From assembly GCA_037178675.1 (NCBI GenBank), contig JAYMGJ010000380.1:141169-205168 (forward strand): 64,000 bases of DNA. The letters run 5' to 3'. Positions 32,918-44,002 of this stretch are shown in pieces; position 1 is the stretch's first letter, and every line of letters starts with the position of its first letter. Below the pieces are notes generated by a model. That model did no database searches. It saw only the letters and a list, made by a program, of their open reading frames with translations, and had not been told where the DNA came from. This DNA is from Scleroderma bovista. Taxonomy: Eukaryota; Basidiomycota; Agaricomycetes; Boletales; Sclerodermataceae. The translations under genes were made by a program, and so were the position numbers.

Positions 32918-33833
32918 CAACACAACTTGCCAGATAAGGAAATTTGGTCCAATCTCAACAGCCAATCACAAACCAAATAAACATCCTACTGAAACTCAAA
33001 CATATGAAAAACATGAAATAACACAGCACACACACCATCTGGTGATCTGGTGATGGTAGTACAGAGGTTCTCATGGCCATTAGAGCTCATATGAATAATA
33101 TTACAGGTACAATGCCCTACATAGTGCATGATCATTGAAACTTCACCCAAGTTCAACTTGTCTAATTGTGCAAGGTTTCATGCTTTGTAGTTTTGATGGT
33201 CATAACAAATAGGATTTTATATGAGCATGGCACAGTGCTTCAGAGGGGCCAGCTGGTCAGAGCCTTTTGGGCTGTTAACAAAGTATTCATTTATGGCCCT
33301 ACATACAGACATTATACATAAATTAGCATGTATGGGAGGGGAAACAGGTCACAGGAGGGTAGGAAATTCCCCAAACAAAAGTGGGAACATTGCAACTAAA
33401 GAAATGTCCAAATGCAGACATGTTTTGGGAGTATTGATGCCTTTCATCACTTATGTAATACTGCAAGAAGTGCTGATGAAGTGACACTCATGCCCCACAG
33501 CCCAAGTGACTTGGCTGCAGAAGAGTGCCCCCTTCTTTTGAGAGCAATTACAGTTTCCAAAGATTATCAATGCCATAGGCATATTCAACTACAAGGATGG
33601 TACTACATGTATGATCTCTGCTCTTATCTGAAGGTGAGAACAAGGAGGTGATGCTGATGCTGGTTAATTATTTGAAAAATCTTGTGAAATTGTGGCCTGT
33701 CATGTATCTTGACTTGTTTTGCACACTCTTCATAATAGTAGATTCAATTGATGTTGACCTCACCTTTGCAACAGTGGCCATAGTGCCACTGGTCACATCA
33801 CCCCAGCACTAACATGCACACATGCTGCACTAC
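32918..33833. other. no gene recognised
   Basis: Two overlapping ORFs (33221-33484, 33412-33651) have no motif I know; VLMPFITYVILQEVLMK and LAAEECPLLLRAITVSKDY may be decayed coding sequence. Confidence 0.35.
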
Positions 33834-35081
33834 TGTCAAGACCGGTTCTTCATTAATCTGATCTCTATGAGGGGTCAGGGGGTCAGGGGTTGGTCTAGTG
33901 GTAAGACCGAGATGCTACGTAGTGTAGTCGTGCTTCCCGAGTATTGGGAAGGCCAACTGAGGGTTTGACGGAGAGTCTGAGGGTAAATGGTCAATGACTG
34001 TCAAGATCATGTCCAACTCCGGACTCTGATCCGGTTACTCCGGTCGCGTCGCAGTACTACAGCTCAACTCTGGACCTCTGCGCATAACTCCGGCTCCGGA
34101 CGTGCACATATCCTTCCGCTAAGTGCAACCCTTTGCATTAGCCTCAATCCAGTCATTACCACACTTCCCCGTCCACCCTGTTGTACCATGAGTTCTCCGT
34201 GTCCCGTTTATATCTTCTACCTTGTAGTATTTTCTCCGGACCTTACTTATTTTCGTCGGACCTGACCTAGTCCCAACTCCGGTTGTTCCTTGTCTGCCCT
34301 TTGGGCTGTTTACTTGTCACTGTAAATACTCGACCCTAGTTCTCCTTAGTATAAGTACCCTGTACTCCGTCCTGTACTCCTCAGTCTGAAATCAACTATA
34401 GTCACTACTCCTGTTCCTGCTTGTCTCTGTCTCTGCCTCCGTCTCCTCTTGACCGGAACCTATGCAAGGGATCAACGCTCGATCCCCTTGTCGTTGAATC
34501 CAATCGGTCTCAACTCCAGCCGGACTAACTCCTTGTCCAGCCTCTGTTCTTCTCCTTCGTCTGTTTCCATCCGGACTTGACCGGACCTCTTACCGGAGTA
34601 GACCCAGACTTGACAATGACCAAGTGCTTGCATGAGGGCAGAGATGGAGAGTACAAAGGGAGAACAGATGAGAAGTATCTTATTCAATATTTGAACTGAA
34701 ACTACAACAGACTGAGTATCTAAGTATTTATACTGAGTGGAATGGATGAGGTGATGTATGGGAAGTCGGGATTACCAACGAACGACGAGCGCAGTTGCAC
34801 TGCGTGCTGAGTAAGTACGGTAAGTGCGATAACCGGATTACTGATAGGTATTGTATTAGTAAAGCAATGGGATGGGAACATATAGTAACCGGAAACAAGA
34901 AAGGAAACATATTAGGTAATTGTACAGAGGGACAGAATGGACAACATGCTCACCGATTGGTGGCGATACAGGACAGATAGCGAGAGATGGAAAAGGAAGT
35001 ACATACAGTAAAACAGACGGCGAATGCATGGACGTGATTGGACAATATGGTACAGGGTGATCAGATGTCACAGTCATGACA
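33834..35081 (-). repeat. GyB-3 LTR with polypurine tract, split by a solo LTR
   Basis: 626 bp without the insert. Followed at 35082 by the GyB purine tract (plus strand GTATCCCCCTCTTAGGGCC), so it is a 3' LTR of a minus-strand element, whose body is gone after about 20 bp. Confidence 0.88.
33999..34615 (+). repeat. solo LTR rich in CCGG
   Basis: 617 bp, TGTCAAGATC to GACTTGACA, TSD ATGAC (33994-33998, 34616-34620). Contains 12 CCGG sites. Related at its start to the remnant at 16289. A young solo LTR to judge by its preserved CpGs. Confidence 0.92.
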
Positions 35082-35101
35082 GTATCCCCCTCTTAGGGCC
35101 A

Positions 35102-36060
35102 AGAGGTCTCTGGTGACAGCGATGAGGAAACCTCGGACAATCTAAAGGTCCCCCATGCAGGTGATCTTGAGATTTTGGTCCAGAGCAACAGCTCTGGACA
35201 CAGTGAATAGTACGTCATTTTCCTTGCCTCATGGACTGATTGTGATTTGATACAGAGATATGAGTGCCCGGAATGTATTTTCGTTGTGTTTGATAGAAAC
35301 TATGTACTACTCTCACCCTTGATTGTAACCCTTCTGTACTGGTTATCGGTTATCGGTCATCGATTTAAACATGCAGTGCGCATCGTGGCCAACACCCTCT
35401 GTCATATATCCCAACACTTGTCCACTGGCCCTGACCTTCGTCCATCATGGATCTGTCCAAAGTGAAGCACAGAGGGAAAAAGGTACGGGCTCCCATACTC
35501 GACCCATACTACTTGACCAAATGATGATACACCATCTGACTACAGCAAATGAGCAAACCAGGCTCATGAAGCGGCCTCAATCCATCTCACATCTCTGATG
35601 CGATGCAAGTTGGTGTGGCCGCAGAATTTCCACTGGATCCAGCATGAATCATATATCTGCCACTTGTTGCTACTGGGACCAAACCCTATGGTGGAGATAC
35701 ACACGCCACGGTCCCCACACTCCCCTGCCAGTCCCAGTCTGGATTCAAGGAATTACTATATGTTGGACCCAGCGGCTTTGTTGCTGCGGAAACTCAGACC
35801 AGCAGTGAATCTTATGGCCCTCCAGGTCCCTCTGGGTTTTCCCAGTGGGGCTATGCAACGAATCTCACCATCACAACACCCACCTCCAACCCATTGATTT
35901 CAACACCATCAACCCAAGTTTTGCCAACTCTTTGGGCTTTGAGCTGCCCCCAACCATATCCTCTCAGTCAAGTCCAGGAGGTGTTCGCATTCTCACCAGT
36001 ATGTTGCGATGACACGGGATGTAACACAGCAGCAAGGGTTGGAGTTATCAGAGTCAGTGT
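35102..36060. other. no gene recognised; possible decayed exons
   Basis: An ATG at 35449 gives MDLSKVKHRGKK followed by a GT, and around 35830-36010 one frame reads FNTINPSFANSLGFELPP. These could be remnants of a spliced gene, but I see no family and no complete model. Confidence 0.3.
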
Positions 36061-36137
36061 CATGTTTTGTGTGATGACATGATTTGAGATCATTTCTTAT
36101 GTTGGGACTATAAAAAATTTAACCTTTTTCTTCTTGA
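36061..36137. repeat. fragment of the AT-rich inverted-repeat element
   Basis: About 75 bp (GATTTGAGATCATTTCTTATG onward) matching its inverted repeat. Confidence 0.6.
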
Positions 36138-36204
36138 GAAGGGGGTAGACCTGGTGGTGGCAGTGGTTGCTTGGGAACTGATGTCTCTGCTGCCAAGGGT
36201 GGGC

Positions 36205-36390
36205 AATGGTGGAGAAAGACAGGGGTTAGTCCTGAGGTGGAGATGGATGCAGTGACCAGAGTTGAGCTGGAATGCAGCTATGGGGCTGGAGATGACCAGA
36301 CTAGATCCAGAGTAGCATCTATGGCTAAGGAGAGGTCAGGCAGGCCAAGGTTAGACCAGAGTTGTGACTGGGAAAAGCATGGATATGACA
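36205..36390 (-). repeat. LTR-E fragment
   Basis: Matches the first 190 bp of LTR-E (minus strand TGTCATATCCATG onward), as at 37967 and 42902. 36391-36658 holds nothing I recognise. Confidence 0.75.
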
Positions 36391-36658
36391 AGTTGATGAC
36401 ATTAGTGGGCCAATATCTGTCAGATATTTATGTGCCATGGTCAAGCACAATTGCTGCCCACAGGATAGCAATGTCATGACCAGCCACAAGCCTGTTCTGT
36501 TGTGATACATTTAGTGTTTGATCCATGGCAATTATTTACATACTATAATGAAAACTGATGAATGCACATACTACATCCTTTTTGTCCTGGGTGTTCATAT
36601 TCAAGATGATTGGAGATGCCATCTGCATCTGTTGGAAGGTTGAATCATGGGTGCTTTT

Positions 36659-36881
36659 TATTCAAAGAATCCACAAGGGTTCACTCTTGTTTCCAGTGTC
36701 AGAGATTGAAGAGAAAAGACTCTGGGCATGAAAATTTCATGTCTACAAACAAAGCAAACAAGAAGAAACAAAGATAAACACAGGCCACAAATCATGTGAT
36801 GAACCTTGAAAGGAAATTGCTGGAGTAATCATTAAAAACGTGTTCATAAGCCAACAAGTGCACAAACACCCAATATCAACA
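36659..36881 (-). repeat. decayed solo copia LTR
   Basis: Aligns with the Cop LTR along its length, including GTGTCAGAGATTGAAGAGA and CACAAACACCCAATATCAACA. Possible TSD CTTTT with one extra base. Much older than Cop-2. Confidence 0.75.
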
Positions 36882-37245
36882 CCTTTTACCTTTGACAACC
36901 TTTCTTGGAACCACATCCTCAGTACCTTCACCACTTTCCTTCTCCACACCAAAAACCTAGTGAGCATACTACTCCCACTTATTCTCCACCCTGTCCCAGC
37001 CCTCAAAGAGTTTATCATCATCCAATTCATTATTAATGTTGTGCCTATGTGTTTCAGTAATAATATATGCAGCCACTAATCACACTTACAGGCCATACAT
37101 AACATCACCTGCAGCACCTTTCCAAGTGGCCATCACCACCACTCTAGCACCATATTGTTTTCACATTTCCTTTGAAACTTCACAGGCAAACTTTCAAACT
37201 TTTCCTTCCATGGTTCTATTTGTAATTCAGTATCACACCACCTGT
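36882..37245. other. nothing recognised
   Basis: AT-rich sequence without a motif I can name. Confidence 0.4.
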
Positions 37246-37966
37246 CACTGCAAGCATTTCTCAATGTTTCATGACAAAACATTGTAAAAAAATAGAAGAA
37301 AGAGATACACTTTTATTTACAATTTTGTTCAACAAAAAAGACAAATATGATACAGCATTATTTTTGTCATTTTTGTATCAAGACATGATTTGAGATCATT
37401 TGTTATGTTGGAACTATAAAATATTTAACCTTTTTCTTCTGCCTGTTCCTTGCAAAACAAATAAAGAAATGACAATGTAACTTTTCTCACAGTAAGCATT
37501 TTCAATTTTCTGCAGTGCAAAATTGAATCAAAAGACACTTTATTCCACAAAAATAAATGTTTAGGAAATATGCTATATGTTTTCAGTCATAACACTCTGG
37601 CCAGCCAATCAGCATCCAGGAACAATGATGTTTCTTGAAGGAAAATTTATTGTTTCTTTTAACATGTTTTCAAGAATAATTTGATATCTTATTTTTAATA
37701 ACACATGCTGAAATACTTGCTATGAGAAAAGTTACATTGTCATTTCTTTATTTGTTTTGCAAGGAACAGGCAGAAGAAAAAGGTTAAATATTTTATAGTC
37801 CCAACATAACAAATGATCTCAAATCATGTCTTGATACAAAAATGACAAAAATAATGCTGTATCATATTTGTCTTTTTTGTTGAACAAAATTGTAAATAAA
37901 AGTGTATCTCTTTCTTCTATTTTTTTACAATGTTTTGTCATGAAACATTAGAAAATGCTTGCAGTG
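37246..37966. mobile_element. AT-rich MITE-like element with very long inverted repeats
   Basis: 721 bp, starts CACTGCAAGC and ends GCTTGCAGTG. About 250 bp at each end are inverted copies with few differences (for instance ATTTACAATTTTGTTCAACA in both). TGT flanks both sides, a possible 3-bp TSD. No ORF. Other copies: 32402-32917, 36061-36137, 52187-52902. Confidence 0.85.
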
Positions 37967-38515
37967 TGTCATATCCATACTTTTCCCAGTTGCAACTCTG
38001 GTCTAACCTTAGCCTGCCTGACCTCTCCTTAGTTATAGATGCAACTCTGGATCTAGTCTGACCATCTCCAGCCCCATAGCTGCACTCCAGCTCAACTCTA
38101 ATCACTGTGTCCATCTCCACCTCAGGACTAACCCCTGTCTTCCTCCAGACAGATCTGCAGTCTAACTTTGCCATGTCAAACCTATACCCACCACTAGTTG
38201 CTACTCCAGTCTCAGTCTGGCCACTCCCTTTGCCTGGTCCACAACCTAGCCCAACTTCAGATGGTACACCCATCTTCAGCTTAGGTCTGCTCCTGTTCCA
38301 CTCCGCTTTCTCTGACAGGTCCACCAATAGCTTAGGATATTTCCATGTTAAACTCTAAACCTTCCTCCAACTACTCCACTCCTCCTCCACCTGCACACTC
38401 CCTTCACTCATGCATTCCCTCCACTCATGCACTCCCTCTGCTCTTGCACTTCTTCTAGTCTCACTTCCTCTGGTCCTGGACATTGCTCTGGACTTCACTA
38501 ATTTAAGTCCACCTC

Positions 38516-38864
38516 TGTAATGGACCAACTTTTTATCTTATCTAATCTGCAATTAGATAGCATTTATCTTATCTACCTAGTCTAGACCTGTACCTCATGC
38601 TGTACATGCTGCCACCCTTGACATCATTACCCATAGCCTTAGCTCCACAGTGATGTCATTACATAGCCTTTTACCTGCATGTAGCCTCATGGATAGCCTC
38701 ACATAGCCCTCATGTATAGTAGTATATATATGCTGCTGCAATCCAGCACCCAGAGGCTCTCCATTTGAGCTCATCTTGGGTTTCTTGCTCTAGATACTCA
38801 CATCCTGCTCCTCTCAGAGTCTTGCATGTTAGGGTCCTTGGTTCTTTTGCCTAGGGTCATCTCA
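38516..38864 (+). repeat. GyC-2 5' LTR
   Basis: TGTAATGGACC to GTCATCTCA. TATATATATG box about 120 bp from its end. Confidence 0.92.
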
Positions 38865-39598
38865 CCTCGGCTCGAATCTAACCATCTCACTTTGCTCTAT
38901 CACACGCTGTTCCCCAGCCTTATAAAGGGAAACTATACCCGGACTCCAGGGTTAAGGAGCTTCTCTTTCACAACTTGCGTTTCATACATGGACAGCCTTT
39001 AGCACTGTTCCCGTAGTGCTTTTGCATTGGGAGTTTTTAGCACTGCTTCCTTTACATACTGTACACCAGCCCAGGGTCATGCCTGGTGTCTGAAGGTCAG
39101 TGCCCGTTCAGGAGTGGTTCGCAACCACAAGGCGATTGAGACATAGTTACCCCATAGTTCCTGCATCCATGCAGAGGTAGACCTATGATCTGCAGCCACT
39201 AGCCATTTATATTCTGCATAGCTGTGCCACTGCCCTGACCCGGTGAGAGCGACAGGCAAACAGAGTTTTATGCTGAGTTTAGTGGAACACCTGTGGGGAT
39301 CTAGTCCCATATAGTCATACCCCTATGTTACCCCTTACCATTACCACCATACCTTACCAGTTTCCCTGCCATCTCATCAAAGCGCAACAGCAGTGCTTGG
39401 TGATCATTTATGGTCCCCGCCCTGTCACTGCCACTGAGGCACAAACAAGGGAGTCGGCAGTTGAGGAAGAATACCAGTTTATCCACACCGTTGCCACCTA
39501 CGGTCACCTTGTCAGCGACTTTGAAGTCCAAGTCCTCCTCAGCCTCCACCGTTCCCTTCCTGTCCCGCCCCTGCCAGACCTCCCTCTTGCTCGCTGCC
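38865..39598 (+). other. GyC-2 leader, first part
   Basis: Non-coding leader matching GyC-1 (5552 onward) and GyC-3 (minus, 63808 to 62981). The PBS-like TCGGCTCGAAT starts two bases past the LTR. Confidence 0.75.
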
Positions 39599-40370
39599 TG
39601 TCAAGACCAGTTCTCCTCGATGATCTTACTAGGAGGTCCAGAGGTGCAGGGGACTAATGAGGAGGTAAGTCCAGACACTAGTAGGTGCTAGTTAGTGTGG
39701 AGAGTCAAGTCTGGGTCAAACGAACAAAGTCCGGGCACTAGAGAAGCACAGGGAGTAAGTCCGGGTTTTTGTGGAGTAAGTCCAGACCGCAGAAAAATGG
39801 TCCAGAGTTGAGTGCAGCTTGTCTGGAGTGAAGGATATCCCAGAGGTGGGATAAGTCCTGAGAGGTCTAGCATCAAGTCCGGGACAGAAATGGCTTTTGC
39901 CCTTGTGCAAGTGGGAGACTTGCTAGGATCAGACATAGGACCAAGGGGACGAGATAGGACAGAGGCCACAGTTGGCCAGAGTTCAGGAGTTCAGGTGAAC
40001 AGATGGATTAGAAGAGCATAGTGGGTAGTACAGAGTGGGGAGTATCTTAGTCGAGATTTGATCTAAGGATCTACTAGGCCGGAGTAAAGTAGTTTATATA
40101 GTAATGAGAACTAGGGTGAGTATATACGGTGACAAGTAAACACCTTAGTTGGGACAAGGGATGGAGCAGAAACAGACAGGAAAATGTACAGGAAAATAAA
40201 CCGGAGTGGGAGCAGACACAGGGAACTAGGATTACAGGGATGACGGAGCAGATGCAGGGACAAGTAGGTAAAGGGAACTAGGTCGGAAGAGGACAAGTAA
40301 GGGTTGGAGATGTTAAGTCCGGAGTGATGTCCAGGACCGGAGGAAGTGGAACCAGAGGAAGTGGGACCAG

Positions 40371-42410
40371 TGTCACGCACCAAACAGGTTTGGTACAGTG
40401 AACATGGAAGATAACGCCTATATCGAATGATCCTTATGCGAAGGATAAGCACGACGGACCCTCATCGTAGCCATCTATTGCACGAGAACCGCCAAGAAGC
40501 AGAAGAAACTGAAGGAATAACGTCAATTGTGGTATGAGAAAGGAATGCACACGTCTGCAGTCCAACTCCCATACCAGAACGATCAAAGAAGCCGAAGAAT
40601 TGATGGAGAAACGAAGGAGAAAGAGAAGAAATGATTTTTAGTGCCCAAATGTCATTTTTAGGCGCCCAGTGCCGGCATTCCGATATTTTGAATAGCTCCA
40701 TCGTTTCTGAAGCTATCAGGCATGTGACTATACCGTCAGAGAGCCTAGAACGTGGTCTATCTGCCTGTCAAGTTTCGACGCAAATCCATTCATTTCCCAC
40801 GGAGATATTCCCCCCGCAATCCAGACGTTCGCTTCATTGCTCACTATGGAGTCCGTATTTTCTCTGGATCATTTCTCTGCTATTGCTGCAGATCTCCACT
40901 ATGTCCTGCTCTTAGGACAGCCTCTCCCAGAGTTCCCGTGCACTCCCTGGCACATATCTTCCCAGCCTGCTCCCTCAGTCCCTCTCGTTCTCGGTCAGTG
41001 CATTCTCCTTGTCAGTCCTGCGTCAAGGACATACTTTGGTCATCTTAGGTCTATTGTCAAGCTTGAGAAGTCTTCTCTGGTCGTCTCTGTGTCCCCTGAG
41101 CCCTCAGCCTATGGTCCCTTCCTCCCAGATACTTGCCATGTCCATCTTCCTCTGTCGTTCGTCTCACTTCCCTGGATGCGTCGAATTCAGTACTCTATCC
41201 GCTTCCCTACTTTCAGATGACGTCCCCCAGCACCATAACAGTTATTCCCCCACTTTATAGTACTATTAGGAAGAAGAACCCTCTCTCGTTCTTTCCCAGA
41301 AGAGAGCTCATCAAGGGAGCCCATGGTTGCGCTTCAGCGGCACTAGAACACATGCACTATACCTTAGTGTATGCTGACCCCCCAAAAGACCTCTGGACCC
41401 CTGGTACCCTTCTTGTGGCTGTTTTGTCTCGGATCAATCCTCCTATTAATCTCAGATCTTCCCCATTGTTGTCCCATCAAATTCCTGATGGTACACAGCC
41501 CCCCATCAAACTTCTTAGGCTGTGCATCAATGACTCCTTCTGCTGTGCAGTGACTCATCCCTTGCTTACTGATGCTCTCTTGTCATCAGTATTACTCTAT
41601 CCCTTTCGCATTTTTGGTATATTACTCAGCTGATGACTCACTCCCTTACCAATCAATCTTGTCATGCAGCTTACTCATTCCTTTACTCAGCAGCTTATTC
41701 ATGCTTCCTATGCTTACTCATTCCTGCTTATCCCTTGCTTACTGATCACTTACAAACCCCTTACAAAGCTCTTACCAATCCCTTACCAATCCTTGACACA
41801 TTCTGCTTACTCCCTTCTCTTTTTGTACTTTAATGCTGTGCCCCCCCATGTATTTAAACCCCTGGGCTCAGCCCAGTGAAAAGACCCAATTGCACGAAAT
41901 TATCCCTCTCTCAGACTCTCTCAATCAGTATCCCTTCAGTCTTTGAGTCCTTGTAGGCTTCAGTGAAGGTCTAAAGGCTCAATATTGTCAAGTTTATTCA
42001 AGTTATTCAAGATCTATTCTTTATACTAGGCTCAAGTGGAGTCTAGGCTTCATACCAGTCAATCTTCCTCGCCTCTGGACATCAGAGGCATTCCTGCCCC
42101 TTTGCTGCACCAACCTCTAGGTGTAGTATCACTACTTCAGTCTCTGTCAGCCCAATCCCCACTTTGACACTTCCTAGGCTTTAGGAAGAGTCCAGACCCC
42201 TGACCCCTTCATCATCTATTGCTCCTGTACCCCAGGAGTATCCTGCATCATCGTCTGCTTCACCCTGTTGGTGTAGATCCCCTTCCCCCCTCCTCAGCAC
42301 ATCCTCTCTGGACACCGCAGAGGTAAACCACCACTTGCACTTTTTCGTAGTCCTTTGTTGGTGTTGTGTTTGGGTTATCACTCCGACCCAAATCCACACT
42401 TTGACTCACA
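40371..42410. other. 2-kb insertion in LTR-E copy 2, unidentified
   Basis: Begins TGTCACGCACC and ends TTTGACTCACA. ORFs have no domain I recognise. A TATTTAAA box with CT-rich start region near 41850-41930, and a repeated CCCACTTTGACAC-like motif at 42160 and 42395, make a large solo LTR of an unseen family the best guess. 41560-41800 repeats TGCTTACTCATTCC-like units. No clear TSD. Confidence 0.4.
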
Positions 42411-42490
42411 CTGGAGGAAGTGCAAGAGTGGAGGGAGTGTACAAGTGGAGGGAGTGTACAAGCAGAGGGAGTGTACAGCTGGAGGAAGGG
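42411..42490. repeat. 18-bp minisatellite in LTR-E
   Basis: Four to five variant units of GTGGAGGGAGTGTACAA. The reverse occurs in LTR-E copy 1 at about 38370-38460, so it belongs to the LTR. Confidence 0.75.
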
Positions 42491-42987
42491 TGGAGTAGCC
42501 GGAGGAAGGTCCAGAGTTGGACATGGAAATGTCCAAGGTCATTGGTGGACCTGACAGAGGGAGTGGAGCAGAACAGGAGCAGACCTGAGCCAGAGTTGGA
42601 TGTACCATCTGGAGTTGGGCTATGTTGCAGACAAGACCAAGGGAGTGGCCAGACTGAAACCAGAGTAGCAACTAATGGTAAGTACAGGTCCAACATGGAG
42701 GAGTTAGACTGCGGATCTGTCTGCAGGAAGACAGGGGTTAGTCCTGCGGTGGAGATGGATGTAGTGACCAGAGTTGAGCTGGAGTGCAGCTATGGGGCTG
42801 GAGATGGCCGGACTAGATCCAGAGTTGTGTCTATGCCTAAGGAGAGGTCAGCTGGGCCAGGGTTAGACTGGAGTTGTGACTGGGAAAAGTATGGATATGA
42901 CACCGCTGCACATTCCGTTCCTCACACCTCCGACCAGTTCAGAAGAGGCCCACCCCCTACTCTAGTCTCTGCACCTATTAGTTCGTC

Positions 42988-44002
42988 ATAGCAGACCTCA
43001 ACCAGCTCCTTGCCCAACTTGTCCAAAGGGCAAATCAATCTCCAGGCCCATATTGCGGCCCTTGCAGCTGCACAGCCTCAGCCTGCACTGCCGCCACACA
43101 AGAAGGGGGTCATGCATCCCAGGAGTTACAATGGCTCCCCGCAGAAGTTCCAAGAATGGTGGTCCAAGATCAAGGTCTGGATGCAGATTTCCATGGAGGG
43201 TGCGATGGATGCACAGGTCACTGCAGCAGTTCTGTCTAGGCTCAGTGGCCCAAAGGCTGGTCAGTGGGCTCAGGTCCGCCTGGACGGCTGCATGGCAGCA
43301 GTGCACACCCTCACCAGCGCCCTGCCCATTCTGGCAGGGCAACCTCCGCATCCGCCAGCCTGGCCTGCTTGGGATGACTTTGTCGAGAAAATAGAAAGGT
43401 TCTTTCTCCCTGGAAACAACACCGAGTGGGCACATGCCCAACTTCTCTGCCTTCAGCAGGGCCCTAGGCAGCGAATCAACGACTTCTTGGCGCAGTTCGA
43501 GGCGCTCAAGAATCAAAGTGGGTGTGTGGACCAGTATGCCCATGACCTCCTCGAACACCCACTCCAGAGGAAACTCTTGGAGCAAATTTACTTGCAGAAC
43601 ATGAACCAGGACACCTACGTCCAACTTGCGGCCTCCACTCGTGAAATGGGAAGAGCACAGGAGCTCTTCTTAATAAACACACAGTCTCAAGGTTCAGCCT
43701 GCTATTACCAGGGCCAAAATTATTTGTCTTTGGCTGCATCAGGGAGTGGTACCCCTATGGATGGTACCCCTATGGATATAGGTGCCATCAAGACAAACCA
43801 GCAAAGGGGTAAAGGGCCCCAATGCTACAACTGCCAATTATTTGGCCACATCGCACGTGAGTGCACAAAGCAACACCACCCTCGTCATGGGCCACGGCAA
43901 GCACGGGCAGCACAGGCCCAGCCAGAGGATGACTGGCTAAACGCAGTGTGGGGAATGATGTTTGCAGAAATGCAGGTGTTTTTCAGAGATTTAAAAGATT
44001 AG
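42988..44002 (+). pseudogene. GyC-2 gag
   Basis: The start codon has become ATA (42988) and one extra base near 43020 shifts the frame, so an open frame only begins at 43010. Capsid-like WDDFVEKIERFF and QGPRQRINDFL; zinc knuckle CYNCQLFGHIARE plus C near 43830. Contains a small direct repeat (GGTACCCCTATGGAT twice, about 43749-43778). Ends FFRDLKD, TAG at 44000-44002. Confidence 0.88.
43990..43996 (+). other. putative -1 frameshift site TTTAAAA (GyC-2)
   Basis: Same heptamer and spacing to the gag stop as in GyC-1 and GyC-3. Confidence 0.6.

Larger units (their letters stand above)
39599..42902 (-). repeat. LTR-E copy 2 (inverted), split by another insertion
   Basis: 39599-40370 and 42411-42902 are the reverse of LTR-E copy 1. 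Flanking GyC-2 leader shows CGCTGC on both sides (39592-39597, 42904-42909), a near-TSD with one extra C at each junction. Confidence 0.8.

Noticed and set aside
40631..41633. Chain of plus-strand ORFs of 80-166 codons
   Set aside because: No recognised domain, no consistent frame; more likely non-coding LTR-type sequence.
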